From: Sulfurimonas sp.
Lineage (GTDB): Bacteria; Campylobacterota; Campylobacteria; Campylobacterales; Sulfurimonadaceae
NCBI GenBank assembly: GCA_027448805.1
Contig: DAIDMU010000083.1
Location: 1-38,729, forward strand
Direction: 5' to 3'
Length of the DNA: 38,729 nucleotides
The notes beneath the pieces are model-generated. The model saw only the letters and a list, made by a program, of their open reading frames with translations. It made no database searches and was not told the DNA's origin. The position numbers and the translations under genes were made by a program. Each line of letters starts with the position of its first letter. Position 1 is the first letter of the stretch. This document shows, in pieces, positions 1 through 8,082 of this stretch.

Positions 1-480
1 ACAGAAGTAAAGCTTTTAGGAAATCAAGTAAATGTAGGTGACAAAGCACCTGAGGTTACAGTTGTAAATTCAGCTGGTTTAGGTGACGTAGTTGTTGGTG
101 GTGCTCAAGGCGTTAAGCAACTAATCATAGTTGTTCCATCACTAGATACTGGTGTATGTGCTACTGAGACTCGTAACTTCAATGCAAAAGTTGCTTCGTT
201 AGAGGGCGTAAAAGCTACTATCGTTTCTCTTGACTTACCATTTGCTTCAGGAAGATTTTGTGCTGCAGAGGGAATTGACAAACTGACTGTTGCATCTGAC
301 TTTAGAAACAAAGATTTTGCAAACGCTTACGGTGTATTACTTGGCGGTTCAGTTCTTGCAGGTGTTACATGTAGAGCAATCTTCGTAGTAGATGCTAAAG
401 GTATTGTTACTTACAAAGAAATCGTTCCAGAAATCACAGAAGAGCCAAACTACGACGCTGCTATCGCTGCGGTTAAGTAA
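1..480 (+). CDS. tpx: Thiol peroxidase Tpx (5' end cut by window edge)
   Basis: Frame 1 is open from the first base to a TAA at 478-480, giving 159 residues; only a few N-terminal residues should be missing, since the family is about 165 residues. Tpx is a peroxiredoxin that reduces hydrogen peroxide and alkyl hydroperoxides using thioredoxin. The peroxidatic cysteine lies in PSLDTGVCATET and the resolving cysteine in ASGRFCAAEG, the two-cysteine spacing of atypical 2-Cys Tpx. The thioredoxin-fold ending (CRAIFVVD, then an acidic tail) is normal. A hairpin about 35 bases after the stop probably ends the transcript. Identification rests on recognised motifs. Confidence 0.95.
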   Translation, partial: TEVKLLGNQVNVGDKAPEVTVVNSAGLGDVVVGGAQGVKQLIIVVPSLDTGVCATETRNFNAKVASLEGVKATIVSLDLPFASGRFCAAEGIDKLTVASDFRNKDFANAYGVLLGGSVLAGVTCRAIFVVDAKGIVTYKEIVPEITEEPNYDAAIAAVK

Positions 481-514
481 TTAATCTTTTCTACACTCCA
501 CAACTTCTCTATAC

Positions 515-535
515 TAAAGGGCTTCGCGCCCTTTA
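515..535 (+). terminator. Hairpin after tpx
   Basis: A perfect 7-bp stem (AAAGGGC at 516-522 pairing with GCCCTTT at 528-534) closes a 5-base loop; the flanking T515/A535 can also pair. It sits 35 bases after the tpx stop and ahead of the next gene's promoter region. Only a few T residues end the stem and no long T tract follows, so termination efficiency is uncertain. Confidence 0.55.
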
Positions 536-590
536 AAAATCAAGTAAAAATTCGGTACAATAATTCTATCTTTAAATAAGGATTTTATTT

Positions 591-1343
591 ATGAAAAAAG
601 TTTTATGCACACTTGCCTGTGGAGCTCTTTTGGCTTCTAATGCTATGGCTGATATAGCGAGAGTTGAGATGGGCGCCGGGGCTTGGATGCAGACTCCAAA
701 AGGAGATGCGTCTTACACAGATGGCGGAGCGGACGGCCGTTATGTTTCAAGCGAAAAAGATAGTACCGAGAGTTATGTTTGGGCTCTTATAAAACATCCT
801 GTTCCTGTATTGCCAAATTTAAGACTGGAGTATGTAACTCTTGAAGACAGCGGTGTTGCAAGCGGAACATTTAAGGATTTTGATATAACTTCGGCTTCTA
901 CTGCATTATCTTATGATATGAAACAGTATGACATTATCCCATATTACAACATTCTTGACAACACTGCCTGGATTACTCTTGATTTGGGGCTTGATATAAA
1001 AATCGTTGATGCTTCCTATACGGCTGCCGCATCGGCTCCATTTGCAGGATACAGCGACAGCGTGACTTTTGCCGTTCCGCTTCTTTACGCAAGAACAAGG
1101 GTTGAGATTCCTGCAACGGATATCGGTCTTGAGGCAGATATAAAGTACATTACAACGGGTGACTCTACCGTCTATGATGTTAGGGCAAAAGTTGACTATA
1201 CGCTTGATTTTGTCCCTGTTGTTAAACCTGCTTTAGAGGTGGGTTACAGAGTTCAAAAGATAGATATAGACGAGAGCGGTGCAGATGCAAAACTAGACAT
1301 CGATTTCTCAGGAGTTTACGCAGGCTTGATGCTTCGTTTTTAA
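591..1343 (+). CDS. Outer membrane beta-barrel protein, TIGR04219-like
   Basis: A 250-residue protein with a clear Sec signal peptide (Lys-Lys start, hydrophobic core, cleavage expected after SNAMA near residue 20). The mature part is rich in alternating hydrophobic/polar strands and ends in phenylalanine (GLMLRF), the usual signature of a protein folded into the outer membrane by the Bam machinery. N-terminal and strand patterns resemble the TIGR04219 family common in marine gamma- and epsilonproteobacteria, whose function is unknown. Upstream are a TACAAT-like -10 box and an AAGGAT ribosome-binding site. It stands alone and converges with the GNAT gene, three bases away. Confidence 0.7.
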   Translation: MKKVLCTLACGALLASNAMADIARVEMGAGAWMQTPKGDASYTDGGADGRYVSSEKDSTESYVWALIKHPVPVLPNLRLEYVTLEDSGVASGTFKDFDITSASTALSYDMKQYDIIPYYNILDNTAWITLDLGLDIKIVDASYTAAASAPFAGYSDSVTFAVPLLYARTRVEIPATDIGLEADIKYITTGDSTVYDVRAKVDYTLDFVPVVKPALEVGYRVQKIDIDESGADAKLDIDFSGVYAGLMLRF

Positions 1344-1346
1344 GTA

Positions 1347-1871
1347 TCAGTCCATCCATTTTCGAGGGTCGTAGCCGTCGGTCGGTCGCACGACTCTCTC
1401 TTTTGGCAACTCTTTTGTCATAGTTACAACTTCCAAGCCATCAACAGGGCTTTTGCTCAAAGAGTTTTCAACCTCTGCAAATCCATGCTTTTTAAAAAAA
1501 CCGACGCTCTTTTCGTTATTTAAAGCACTAACGCTAATGCGTTCAAAAAGCGCTCCTGCTTCTAAAAATAGCTGCTCCAGCATAGCAGAGCCGATGCCAA
1601 CTCCTCTAAATTCAGGTTTTACACCGATAGTCAGAATAGGAGGCTCATCCTCTTTTAGAAGTCGTATCCAAGCAGCGCCTGCAATTTTATGCTCACAAAG
1701 CGCGTAAAGCCCAAGATCTTTTGAAGAGAGTCCATAAAATCTGCAGTAGATGTCAAGCTCAGCAAAATCTTGAACTTTTTTATCCGTCTCATCAAGGCGG
1801 TAGGCATAGTGAAGCATATCGGCTACAATTTTTTGCTCCGAAGATCTTAAAAAATAGAGTGTTGGTTTCAT
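1347..1871 (-). CDS. GNAT-family N-acetyltransferase
   Basis: A 174-residue protein with the GNAT acetyl-CoA-binding motif A, VKPEFRGVGIGSAML (R-G-x-G-x-G type), followed by the helix and ISVSALNNEKSVGFFKKHGF, the usual motif B region. The family transfers acetyl groups from acetyl-CoA to amines; the substrate cannot be told from sequence. A C-terminal tail of about 25 residues (RPTDGYDPRKWMD) goes beyond the core fold. The gene starts 6 bases after the tex stop on the same strand and is probably the last gene of the DUF234 - tex - GNAT operon. The upstream ribosome-binding site is weak, so translation may depend on coupling to tex. Confidence 0.85.
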   Translation of the reverse strand: MKPTLYFLRSSEQKIVADMLHYAYRLDETDKKVQDFAELDIYCRFYGLSSKDLGLYALCEHKIAGAAWIRLLKEDEPPILTIGVKPEFRGVGIGSAMLEQLFLEAGALFERISVSALNNEKSVGFFKKHGFAEVENSLSKSPVDGLEVVTMTKELPKERVVRPTDGYDPRKWMD

Positions 1872-1877
1872 TCTGTT

Positions 1878-3974
1878 TTATATCAGACTTAGTCCGACTT
1901 TTCCTTTTTCTTCATCTATTGAGACAACCTCGATTTGAGGCAGATATTGGTTTAGCGAGAGAACTTCAAGCGGATGAGAGATTTTTGTTGCACTCATTTT
2001 TGATATATGAATCATCCCGTCATTTTTCAGCCCAATGTCCACAAAAGCGCCAAAATCCGCAATATTTCTGACAACGCCTGAGACAAAACTACCCACACTT
2101 AGCATTTTAATATCCGTTATGCCGTCCTTAAACGGAATAGGCGGCAACTCTTCTCTTGGGTCAAAACCGGGCTTTTGCAGCTCTTTTATGATATCTTTTA
2201 GCGTCTCTTCTCCGACACCAAGCTCCGCAGCTTTTTGTTTAACATCAACAGTTGCCAAGTCAAGAGCGAGAAGTTTTTTAGCAACTTCATAACTCTCAGG
2301 GTGAATTCCGCTGTTGTCAAAAATGTTTTTGCCATTTTTGATGCGAATAAATCCGACAGCCTGCTCATAAGCTTTTTTGCCCAAACCTTTTACTTTTAAG
2401 AGCTGCTCTTTTGTTTTAAATGCCCCATTCTCTTCTCTAAAAGCGATGATGTTTTGCGCCACTTTTGCTCCAACGCCTGCGATATAAGCCAGAAGCGAAG
2501 CCGATGCGGAGTTTATATCTACACCCACGCGGTTAACCAAATCCTGTGTAACATCAGTCAGTTTTTTCTCTAAAAGTTTTTGGTCAACATCGTGTTGATA
2601 CTGCCCGATACCCAAACTTTTCGGGTCTATCTTAACAAGTGCGGCCATCGGGTCTTGAAGCCTCTGCGCTATTGAGATAGCGCCTCTTATGGTTACATCA
2701 AGGTTTGGGTACTCCTGCGAAGCTATCTTTGAAGCGGAGTAGACGGATGCACCCGCTTCTGAGACGACCGTATAGTTTAGTTTTGTATTCTCATCTCTGT
2801 TTAGTCGGGCAAAAAACTCTTGCGTTTCGCGTGAGCCTGTTCCGTTTCCGATGGCTACACCCGTGATGTTATACTTGTTTGTTAGTGTTATAACTTTGTT
2901 TTTGGAGTTTTCGTAATCCCTTTGAGGCTCTGTCGGGTAGATGACGCACGACTCAAGGTAGTTGCCGTTCTCATCTATAACGGCCAGTTTACACCCAGTT
3001 CTAAAAGCGGGGTCAACTCCTAAGATAACTCTTTTTGTAACAGGCGGAGTCATAAGAAGCTGGTTGAGATTTTTTCCAAAGACGGATATCGCGGCTATAT
3101 CTGCTTTTTCTTTTAACTCAGAGTGAACTTCTCTCTCAAGCGATGGAAGCAAAAGCCTTTTCAGCCCATCTCTGTATGCTTCAAGAAGCAGTTCCTTTGA
3201 ATTCAAAGCATTGCGAGGTATTTTGTACTCTTTGATGTTTTGCTCTAAGCGTTCTACATCTATGGTTATCTTTACTGAGAGCTCTTTTTCATTAACTCCG
3301 CGCATTATGGCAAGATAGCGGTGAGACGGAATGTAAGCGACTTTTTCGCTTTTGCCGACAAAGTTTTTAAACACTCCGTTCTCATCAAAATTCTTTGTTT
3401 TTTTGACCTCTAAAACACCATGTCGGAGCATATTGTTTCGGATGGCTTCACGCTCACGAGGCATATCTGCATAACGTTCAGCTAAAATATCCTGCGCGCC
3501 TCGCACGGCTTCATCTACCGATGCAACATTGCCTTTTACAAACTCTTTTGCCTTTGATTTAAACTCTTCAAGACTTAGCTGTGCTTTTTCTAAAATGTTA
3601 GCAAGGGGTGTCAGTCCATTTTCTATGGCAGTTGTGGCACGGGAGTTTTTCTTCTCTTTGTATGGACGGTAGATGTCTTCCAAAACACGCAGACTCTCTG
3701 CTTCATCTATGCTTTTTTTGATAGCTTCGCTCAAAGTCGCTCTCTCGGCTATCAGCCTTGAGATCTCTTCTTTTCGTTCCAAGAGTTTTTTTGCACCGAT
3801 ATAGATAGTTTCAAACTCACGAAGTACTTCATCATCCGCTCCGCCCGTCATCTCTTTGCGGTAGCGGGCAATAAAAGGGATAGTCGAACCCTCATCAAGA
3901 AGTTTTAAAATGTTTTCTACATGCTCTTTTTTTAAAGCAGTTTTTTTGGTTAGTAAATTTATTAAATTATTAAT
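1878..3974 (-). CDS. tex: Tex-family RNA-binding protein, probable ATT start
   Basis: Tex is a nucleic-acid-binding transcription accessory factor. Visible parts are the N-terminal helical Tex region, the YqgF/RNase H-like core (GVDPAFRTGCKLAVID), helix-hairpin-helix motifs (SASLLAYIAGVGAKVAQNI and KGLGKKAYEQAVGF), and a C-terminal S1 domain (VSGVVRNIADFGAFVDIGL). The first ATG, at 3851, lies inside the conserved IPFIARYRKEMTGG motif, so it cannot be the true start. The frame is open upstream and encodes family-like residues (LKKEHVENILKLLDEGST) but has no ATG, GTG or TTG. The best start is ATT at 3974-3972, overlapping the upstream TAA, with AGGA seven bases before it. That gives 698 residues, a normal length. 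The product call is secure; the start is inferred. Confidence 0.9.
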   Translation of the reverse strand: MNNLINLLTKKTALKKEHVENILKLLDEGSTIPFIARYRKEMTGGADDEVLREFETIYIGAKKLLERKEEISRLIAERATLSEAIKKSIDEAESLRVLEDIYRPYKEKKNSRATTAIENGLTPLANILEKAQLSLEEFKSKAKEFVKGNVASVDEAVRGAQDILAERYADMPREREAIRNNMLRHGVLEVKKTKNFDENGVFKNFVGKSEKVAYIPSHRYLAIMRGVNEKELSVKITIDVERLEQNIKEYKIPRNALNSKELLLEAYRDGLKRLLLPSLEREVHSELKEKADIAAISVFGKNLNQLLMTPPVTKRVILGVDPAFRTGCKLAVIDENGNYLESCVIYPTEPQRDYENSKNKVITLTNKYNITGVAIGNGTGSRETQEFFARLNRDENTKLNYTVVSEAGASVYSASKIASQEYPNLDVTIRGAISIAQRLQDPMAALVKIDPKSLGIGQYQHDVDQKLLEKKLTDVTQDLVNRVGVDINSASASLLAYIAGVGAKVAQNIIAFREENGAFKTKEQLLKVKGLGKKAYEQAVGFIRIKNGKNIFDNSGIHPESYEVAKKLLALDLATVDVKQKAAELGVGEETLKDIIKELQKPGFDPREELPPIPFKDGITDIKMLSVGSFVSGVVRNIADFGAFVDIGLKNDGMIHISKMSATKISHPLEVLSLNQYLPQIEVVSIDEEKGKVGLSLI

Positions 3975-4884
3975 ATTTTTTTCCTACGCACTCTATAAAA
4001 TCTTTTTCGCTCAAATCTTCTATAAGAATTTTAAAATTTTTAAATGCAAATAGTTTTATATCTTCGCCCTTTAGGGCTTTTAGCTCATTTGAGAAACCGC
4101 CTTTTGAGATAATTACCGAGATGTCAGGTGTAAGCTCTGCCGCTTCACACTGCTCTTTTAATTTTGTAAGCTCGCTCTTTTTTGCTTTTTGGCTGGAGTA
4201 TTTGCATATTCCCGCAACGATTTTGCCAGATTTTGTTTTTGCCAGAATGTCTATTTGCGTATTTCTGTCCCAATAGCTTCCTATTTCTACTATGGCGTCA
4301 TCTTTGAAGCTTTTTTTCATAACTTCCATCGAGAGTTTTTTAAATGTAAGCTCGTAAAACTCGCTCTTGCGGTTAGCAAACGACTCTTTTGCCTCTTTAA
4401 AATCGCCATCTTTGATGCTTTTGAAGTATGGTGATATAAAAGCAAACCAAAAACGCATAAAAGGGGTGCTGAAATTTAGTTTCTCATCAATCTTCTCATT
4501 CGAATCAGGCGGAGATTCCAGCGGAAATTCAGTTTTTATGATATTTTTACTGCAAAGCGTATCAATGGCAACTTCGCCCTCATTTCTTGAGATTCTGGCT
4601 CTCTTGAGTGCTGAATGAACTCTTCCGTCTCCAACCGCAACGGCACTAAGAAGCGAGTGGCTTACCTTGTCACTCTGCGTAATCTTTGTAATATCTCCGT
4701 GAATGTATGTGTAATTTTTTAAAATTTTACTCTCAATCAACTCTTCAAGGCTTTTTGTCATGTCAACGCCCCAACTCATACCGCCAAAAACTGAGAAATA
4801 CTCTATTGCCTGCTCCAAATCTTGCGGCTTGTTTTGAAAGCAGAAAGAGCGAAACTGCTCCAAAAGTGAAGGGTATTTTGCCAT
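3970..4884 (-). CDS. DUF234 protein without an ATPase domain (PD-(D/E)XK-like fold)
   Basis: A 304-residue cytoplasmic protein. The N-terminal half is helical and winged-helix-like. The motif PFMRFWFAFISPYF (about 141-154) and the following region match DUF234, usually found at the C-terminus of archaeal-type AAA ATPases. Residues 200-230 have the layout of a restriction-endonuclease-like core (E200, D206, D212, then ICKYS at 226-230), but the expected E-x-K is I-C-K, so the catalytic glutamate seems lost. No Walker motifs are present. Its stop overlaps the inferred ATT start of tex, implying translational coupling. A TATAAT on the minus strand (4917-4912) is a likely promoter. Function unknown. 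Confidence 0.65.
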   Translation of the reverse strand: MAKYPSLLEQFRSFCFQNKPQDLEQAIEYFSVFGGMSWGVDMTKSLEELIESKILKNYTYIHGDITKITQSDKVSHSLLSAVAVGDGRVHSALKRARISRNEGEVAIDTLCSKNIIKTEFPLESPPDSNEKIDEKLNFSTPFMRFWFAFISPYFKSIKDGDFKEAKESFANRKSEFYELTFKKLSMEVMKKSFKDDAIVEIGSYWDRNTQIDILAKTKSGKIVAGICKYSSQKAKKSELTKLKEQCEAAELTPDISVIISKGGFSNELKALKGEDIKLFAFKNFKILIEDLSEKDFIECVGKKY

Positions 4885-4949
4885 TGAGAAAGCCTTTGGT
4901 TTGTTTTTGAAATTATACTTGAATATATTGGACTATTGAAAGTTTTTAA

Positions 4950-4958
4950 TGCTAAAAT
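4950..4958 (+). promoter_or_regulatory. Extended -10 promoter for tRNA-Arg
   Basis: TGC followed by TAAAAT (4953-4958) forms an extended -10 element 17 bases before the tRNA 5' end, a plausible distance for a short leader. A weak -35 candidate TTGGAC lies at 4928-4933 with 19-base spacing. A minus-strand TATAAT at 4917-4912 faces the DUF234 gene, so the region appears to be a divergent promoter. Confidence 0.45.
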
Positions 4959-4975
4959 TCCACTTTATTTAATTT

Positions 4976-5051
4976 CTCCTCATCGCTTAACAGGATAAAG
5001 CAGTCCCCTCCTAAGGGATAGCTCGAGGTTCGATTCCTCGTGGGGAGACCA
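4976..5051 (+). tRNA. tRNA-Arg (anticodon CCT)
   Basis: A full cloverleaf can be folded by hand. The acceptor stem is CTCCTCA with TGGGGAG (one G-U pair), and the D stem is GCTT/AAGC. The anticodon stem is GTCCC/GGGAT with loop CTCCTAA, placing CCT at positions 34-36. The T stem CGAGG/CCTCG has loop TTCGATT. The discriminator A is followed by an encoded CCA. It reads AGG arginine codons. It lies alone between divergent and convergent protein genes; the 3' end is two bases from the stop of the next leftward gene. Confidence 0.95.
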
Positions 5052-5052
5052 C

Positions 5053-6018
5053 TTACACAATTTTTAAAAACTCATTTAGAGGCGAAGAGTCCAATTTTTT
5101 ATTTACTTCTCTGTTTTGGCGAGCAAAGTCAATCTGCGACATTATTCCGCTTGTGCCGTCTTCATTTAGAAAAAGCCCTGTTGCTCTTATGCGCCCGAGT
5201 GTTTCGTTTTTCTCATTTTTAATATCAAACTGCCCGTTTGTGTTGCCAAGATAGATAGCACCGATGCCGACTTCTCCAAGCGTTACAAGACGGTCCTTGT
5301 CCTCGGTTTTTTGCCAGATACGCAGGCCGTTAAAAATAGGGTCGTTTTCATCTATCCAGCTGTTGTTGTCACTATCATACCGCCTCAAATCGGCAAATCC
5401 GTCGCCGTTTTGCATACCAAACAGCTCTAAACCGTCATCTATTTTATTGTTAGAGTTTTTGTCAAGCGCTAAAAACCCGCTCCCTTTTTTAAGCATTGAA
5501 ATCTGGTCACATTCGCCGTTTGCATCTATGTCAAAAGAGAAGTTTTTACTCTCTAAATCTGGCATTTCGCCATCAAAGCTAAGGATTAGCGGGTCATAAA
5601 ACTGCTGTCTTATAATCTCATTGTTTGAGACAAAAGAGTGCGACATAGAGATATCGATATTTAACTCTATTTTTTTAGTCGCAGTATAGACAAAGCCGCT
5701 CATACTGACATCAAGTTTTTGGGATTCTCTGTACTCTTTGTGAACCGAGACCTCGCGGCTTGTAAATTCGCGGCTTGCAAACTCGCTTGCGTCCACCTCT
5801 TTAAACTTGCAAGGTTTTGAGTTGAGCGCAGATATAAGCTGCCCAATCAACTCAAACTCAAGCCGTTTGCAAAACTCGACCTGTTGATTTATCGCCTCAA
5901 CCTCTTTTAGGCGCTTGGCATTCTCACTCTGGAGTTCGGTCACAAAAGTCGTAATTGAGGTGCTGCTGCTTTTTGATGATTCGGAGCGTAAACCCAGTGC
6001 GAAGTTTTCTATTTTCAT
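5053..6018 (-). CDS. Protein with EF-hand-like calcium loops (unknown function)
   Basis: A 321-residue protein of unknown function. The first 60 residues are Ser/Thr-rich and then a probable coiled coil (TELQSENAKRLKEVEAINQQ). From about 160 on there are three Asp/Asn-rich loops of the D-x-D/N-x-D/N type: DIDANGECD (163-171), DKNSNNKID (186-194) and DSDNNSWID (215-223). GSGFLALDKN, GDGFADLRRYD and the later GIGAIYLGN match a module common in VCBS/RTX-associated proteins, but no RTX nonapeptides, type I secretion tail or signal peptide are seen. An AGGAG ribosome-binding site precedes the ATG. It probably binds calcium; location and partner are unknown. Confidence 0.6.
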   Translation of the reverse strand: MKIENFALGLRSESSKSSSTSITTFVTELQSENAKRLKEVEAINQQVEFCKRLEFELIGQLISALNSKPCKFKEVDASEFASREFTSREVSVHKEYRESQKLDVSMSGFVYTATKKIELNIDISMSHSFVSNNEIIRQQFYDPLILSFDGEMPDLESKNFSFDIDANGECDQISMLKKGSGFLALDKNSNNKIDDGLELFGMQNGDGFADLRRYDSDNNSWIDENDPIFNGLRIWQKTEDKDRLVTLGEVGIGAIYLGNTNGQFDIKNEKNETLGRIRATGLFLNEDGTSGIMSQIDFARQNREVNKKLDSSPLNEFLKIV

Positions 6019-6181
6019 AACATTCTCCTATATAAAGCTCATGCAATATGGAGTTTATCCATACTATATTTACTCACTAAAGCTTCGCCTTCGGCGAGAA
6101 TAGTCAACATAGTTTTTTACTTTTTAACAGACAAATATATTTAGCAAAAGCCATTCCCTTATTTTTGTTTTTACTTGATAA

Positions 6182-7828
6182 ATGATATACTTTAGCATGA
6201 TTAATTTATCTCTGAACAAGCAGCTCGATATCATTGTTCCAAACACAAACAGGGCGTTGGCAACGGTTTTGAAAGAGGCATCTCCAAAAGAGCTTGAGAC
6301 GATTTCAAAAGATAAAGATTTAAAGTCCATTATCGGCTCTCTGTTGAAGGAGAGCAGCCAAAACTCCCTATCCGACAAAACCCTTTTGGAGCTTGTAAAA
6401 AACAACCCTACGCTAAAAGATTTGGGAAATGTTTCAAGCACCGTAAAAGAGCTTCTAAACACGCTTAAGAGCGAGAAAAATCCACTGCCCATTGAGACCG
6501 CTCTTAAAAAGTTTCTTGTTGACATTAAAGAGCTTAGCGAACCAGTTTTAAAAGATAAAATTCAAAATTCCGGTATTTTTTTAGAGTCCAAACTGAAAAA
6601 TGTGCAAAATCCTCAGGTTGAGCTTAAAAATCTTCTAATCTCGCTCGAGACCAATATCGCAAAAAGCGAGATTCCCAGTGTAAAGCTGCTCGCTCAAAAC
6701 ATAAAAGAGCTGCTTGCCTCGCCGACACTAAAAGAGGCGACAAACAGCGCTATTTTAGAGCCTTTAAAAGATGAAAAAGCTCCGTTGGCACAGGGCCAAA
6801 AAGAGACAAAGAGCTCTTTGGTACAGCTTGCAAAAGGCGTTGAAAATATTGTTTCAAAGCTAAACGAACAGTTGCGCAGCGCAGACGTTATAACTACCAA
6901 GGGCTTTGAGAAACAGCTCGCAAAAGTTGAGCATCTTATAGCTCCAAAAATGTTAAGCGATGAGAATTTCAAACCGGCACCGCTTGGAGATGCACTGCAA
7001 CGCCTGAATGCGCAGATGGAGCAGAGCCAGCAGCTCTTGCAAAATACAAAACCCGAGGTAAAAGGGTTGTTTGACGCATTTGTAAAGATTATAGAGTCGC
7101 TTAAAGTAATTGAGCAGGAGAGTCCGACGCCAAAGACTGCGTTAGAAGCTTTGTTAGGGAAAAAAATACCTCAAGAGATTCGGACCGCTGTTGATGTTTT
7201 AAAAACGGTTGTTGAAAAAGCCGACCCTGTTTTTTCAAAAGAGACCGCTGCCATCATTCCTAAACTTTCCCACTTTAGCGCTCCTCAAAAGCTCTCGGTG
7301 GAGGAGGGCGTCAAAGAGATTTTATCTCAGGATTTAAAAGCGGTTTTACTAAAAGCGGGTGAGGAGATAAGTAAATCATCGCATCCAAATCAGACAGAGA
7401 TTTTAAAAAATGTAGATAAACTGCTTCTTCAGATAGATTATTTTCAACTGCTATCTCACCTCTCAAACTCATCGTCGCTCTATCTCCCTTTTTCTTGGGA
7501 TAGCTTAGAAGAGGGAAATATCAATATTAAAAAAGATAAAGAGGATAAATTTTACTGCGATATCGATTTAAAACTAAAAGAGTATGGGGAGATAAAACTT
7601 AAACTCGCACTTTATGAGGAGAATCAGATAAACATACACATCTACTCGGACAGTGCCGAATTTAAAGAGATTGTAAAAGAGAATATCGCTTCTCTGCGCT
7701 CTGCACTTATAGAGTCGCAAATAACGCCAAGAGAGATACGGATTTTTGATACTCCAAAAAAAGGTGTAGTTTCGCCTTATGGGGTTCAAGAGCGTCAAAT
7801 TGATATGGGATTTGAGATAAAAGTATGA
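6182..7828 (+). CDS. FliK-like protein (hook-length control C-domain)
   Basis: A 548-residue protein, mostly helical and rich in Lys, Leu and Glu. The last 120 residues (LYLPFSWDSLEEGNINI, then KEYGEIKLKLALYEENQINIHIYS, then IASLRSALIESQITPREIRIF) fit the C-terminal domain of FliK-type flagellar hook-length proteins, which contacts the FlhB C-domain to switch export specificity. The next gene encodes exactly such a free FlhB C-domain with a 4-base ATGA overlap, which strongly supports the call. The pair resembles the Bacillus ylqG-ylqH cassette, so it may be a paralogue rather than the main FliK. No ribosome-binding site precedes 6182; ATG at 6197 is an alternative start. Confidence 0.6.
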   Translation: MIYFSMINLSLNKQLDIIVPNTNRALATVLKEASPKELETISKDKDLKSIIGSLLKESSQNSLSDKTLLELVKNNPTLKDLGNVSSTVKELLNTLKSEKNPLPIETALKKFLVDIKELSEPVLKDKIQNSGIFLESKLKNVQNPQVELKNLLISLETNIAKSEIPSVKLLAQNIKELLASPTLKEATNSAILEPLKDEKAPLAQGQKETKSSLVQLAKGVENIVSKLNEQLRSADVITTKGFEKQLAKVEHLIAPKMLSDENFKPAPLGDALQRLNAQMEQSQQLLQNTKPEVKGLFDAFVKIIESLKVIEQESPTPKTALEALLGKKIPQEIRTAVDVLKTVVEKADPVFSKETAAIIPKLSHFSAPQKLSVEEGVKEILSQDLKAVLLKAGEEISKSSHPNQTEILKNVDKLLLQIDYFQLLSHLSNSSSLYLPFSWDSLEEGNINIKKDKEDKFYCDIDLKLKEYGEIKLKLALYEENQINIHIYSDSAEFKEIVKENIASLRSALIESQITPREIRIFDTPKKGVVSPYGVQERQIDMGFEIKV

Positions 7829-8082
7829 AAAAAGCTGCCGCGCTGAGATATGACAAAGATAAAGAGAGTGCTCCCAGAGTAGTTGCAAAGGGGCAGGGAA
7901 ATACGGCAGAAAATATCATAAAGATTGCCGAACTTCACAATCTACCCATAAGAAAAGACGAGGACCTTATAGAGCTTCTCTCAAAAGTAGAACTTGACAA
8001 AGAGGTTCCGCAGGCGCTTTATAGAGCCGTTGCGGAGGTATTTAGTTTTATCTATAAAATGACGAAAAAGGATATAGGCTAG
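7825..8082 (+). CDS. flhX: FlhX, free FlhB C-terminal (FlhB-CC) domain
   Basis: An 85-residue protein matching only the cytoplasmic C-terminal domain of FlhB/YscU export-switch proteins: AAALRYD, then APRVVAKGQGNTAENIIKIAE, LHNLPIRKDEDLIELL, and EVPQALYRAVAEVFSFIY. It begins where FlhB is normally self-cleaved, so the NPTH site and the membrane domain are absent. In Helicobacter pylori, FlhX can replace the cleaved FlhB fragment in flagellar export. Its start overlaps the FliK-like stop by 4 bases (ATGA). Its stop shares the palindrome CTAG with the convergent small gene. Confidence 0.85.
   Translation: MKKAAALRYDKDKESAPRVVAKGQGNTAENIIKIAELHNLPIRKDEDLIELLSKVELDKEVPQALYRAVAEVFSFIYKMTKKDIG

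Noticed and set aside
105-311. Minus-strand frame inside tpx
   Set aside because: It is a shadow of the tpx coding strand: no ribosome-binding site, no recognisable protein features, and the overlapping frame is a clear peroxiredoxin.
4976-5051. Integrated element or attachment site at the tRNA-Arg gene
   Set aside because: No integrase gene, no repeat of the tRNA 3' end and no composition change were seen nearby.
6087-6100. GC-rich stem (TCGCC/GGCGA) in the 6019-6181 gap as a terminator
   Set aside because: It lies between two divergent genes, has only five to six pairs and no T tract on either strand, so there is no gene end for it to terminate.
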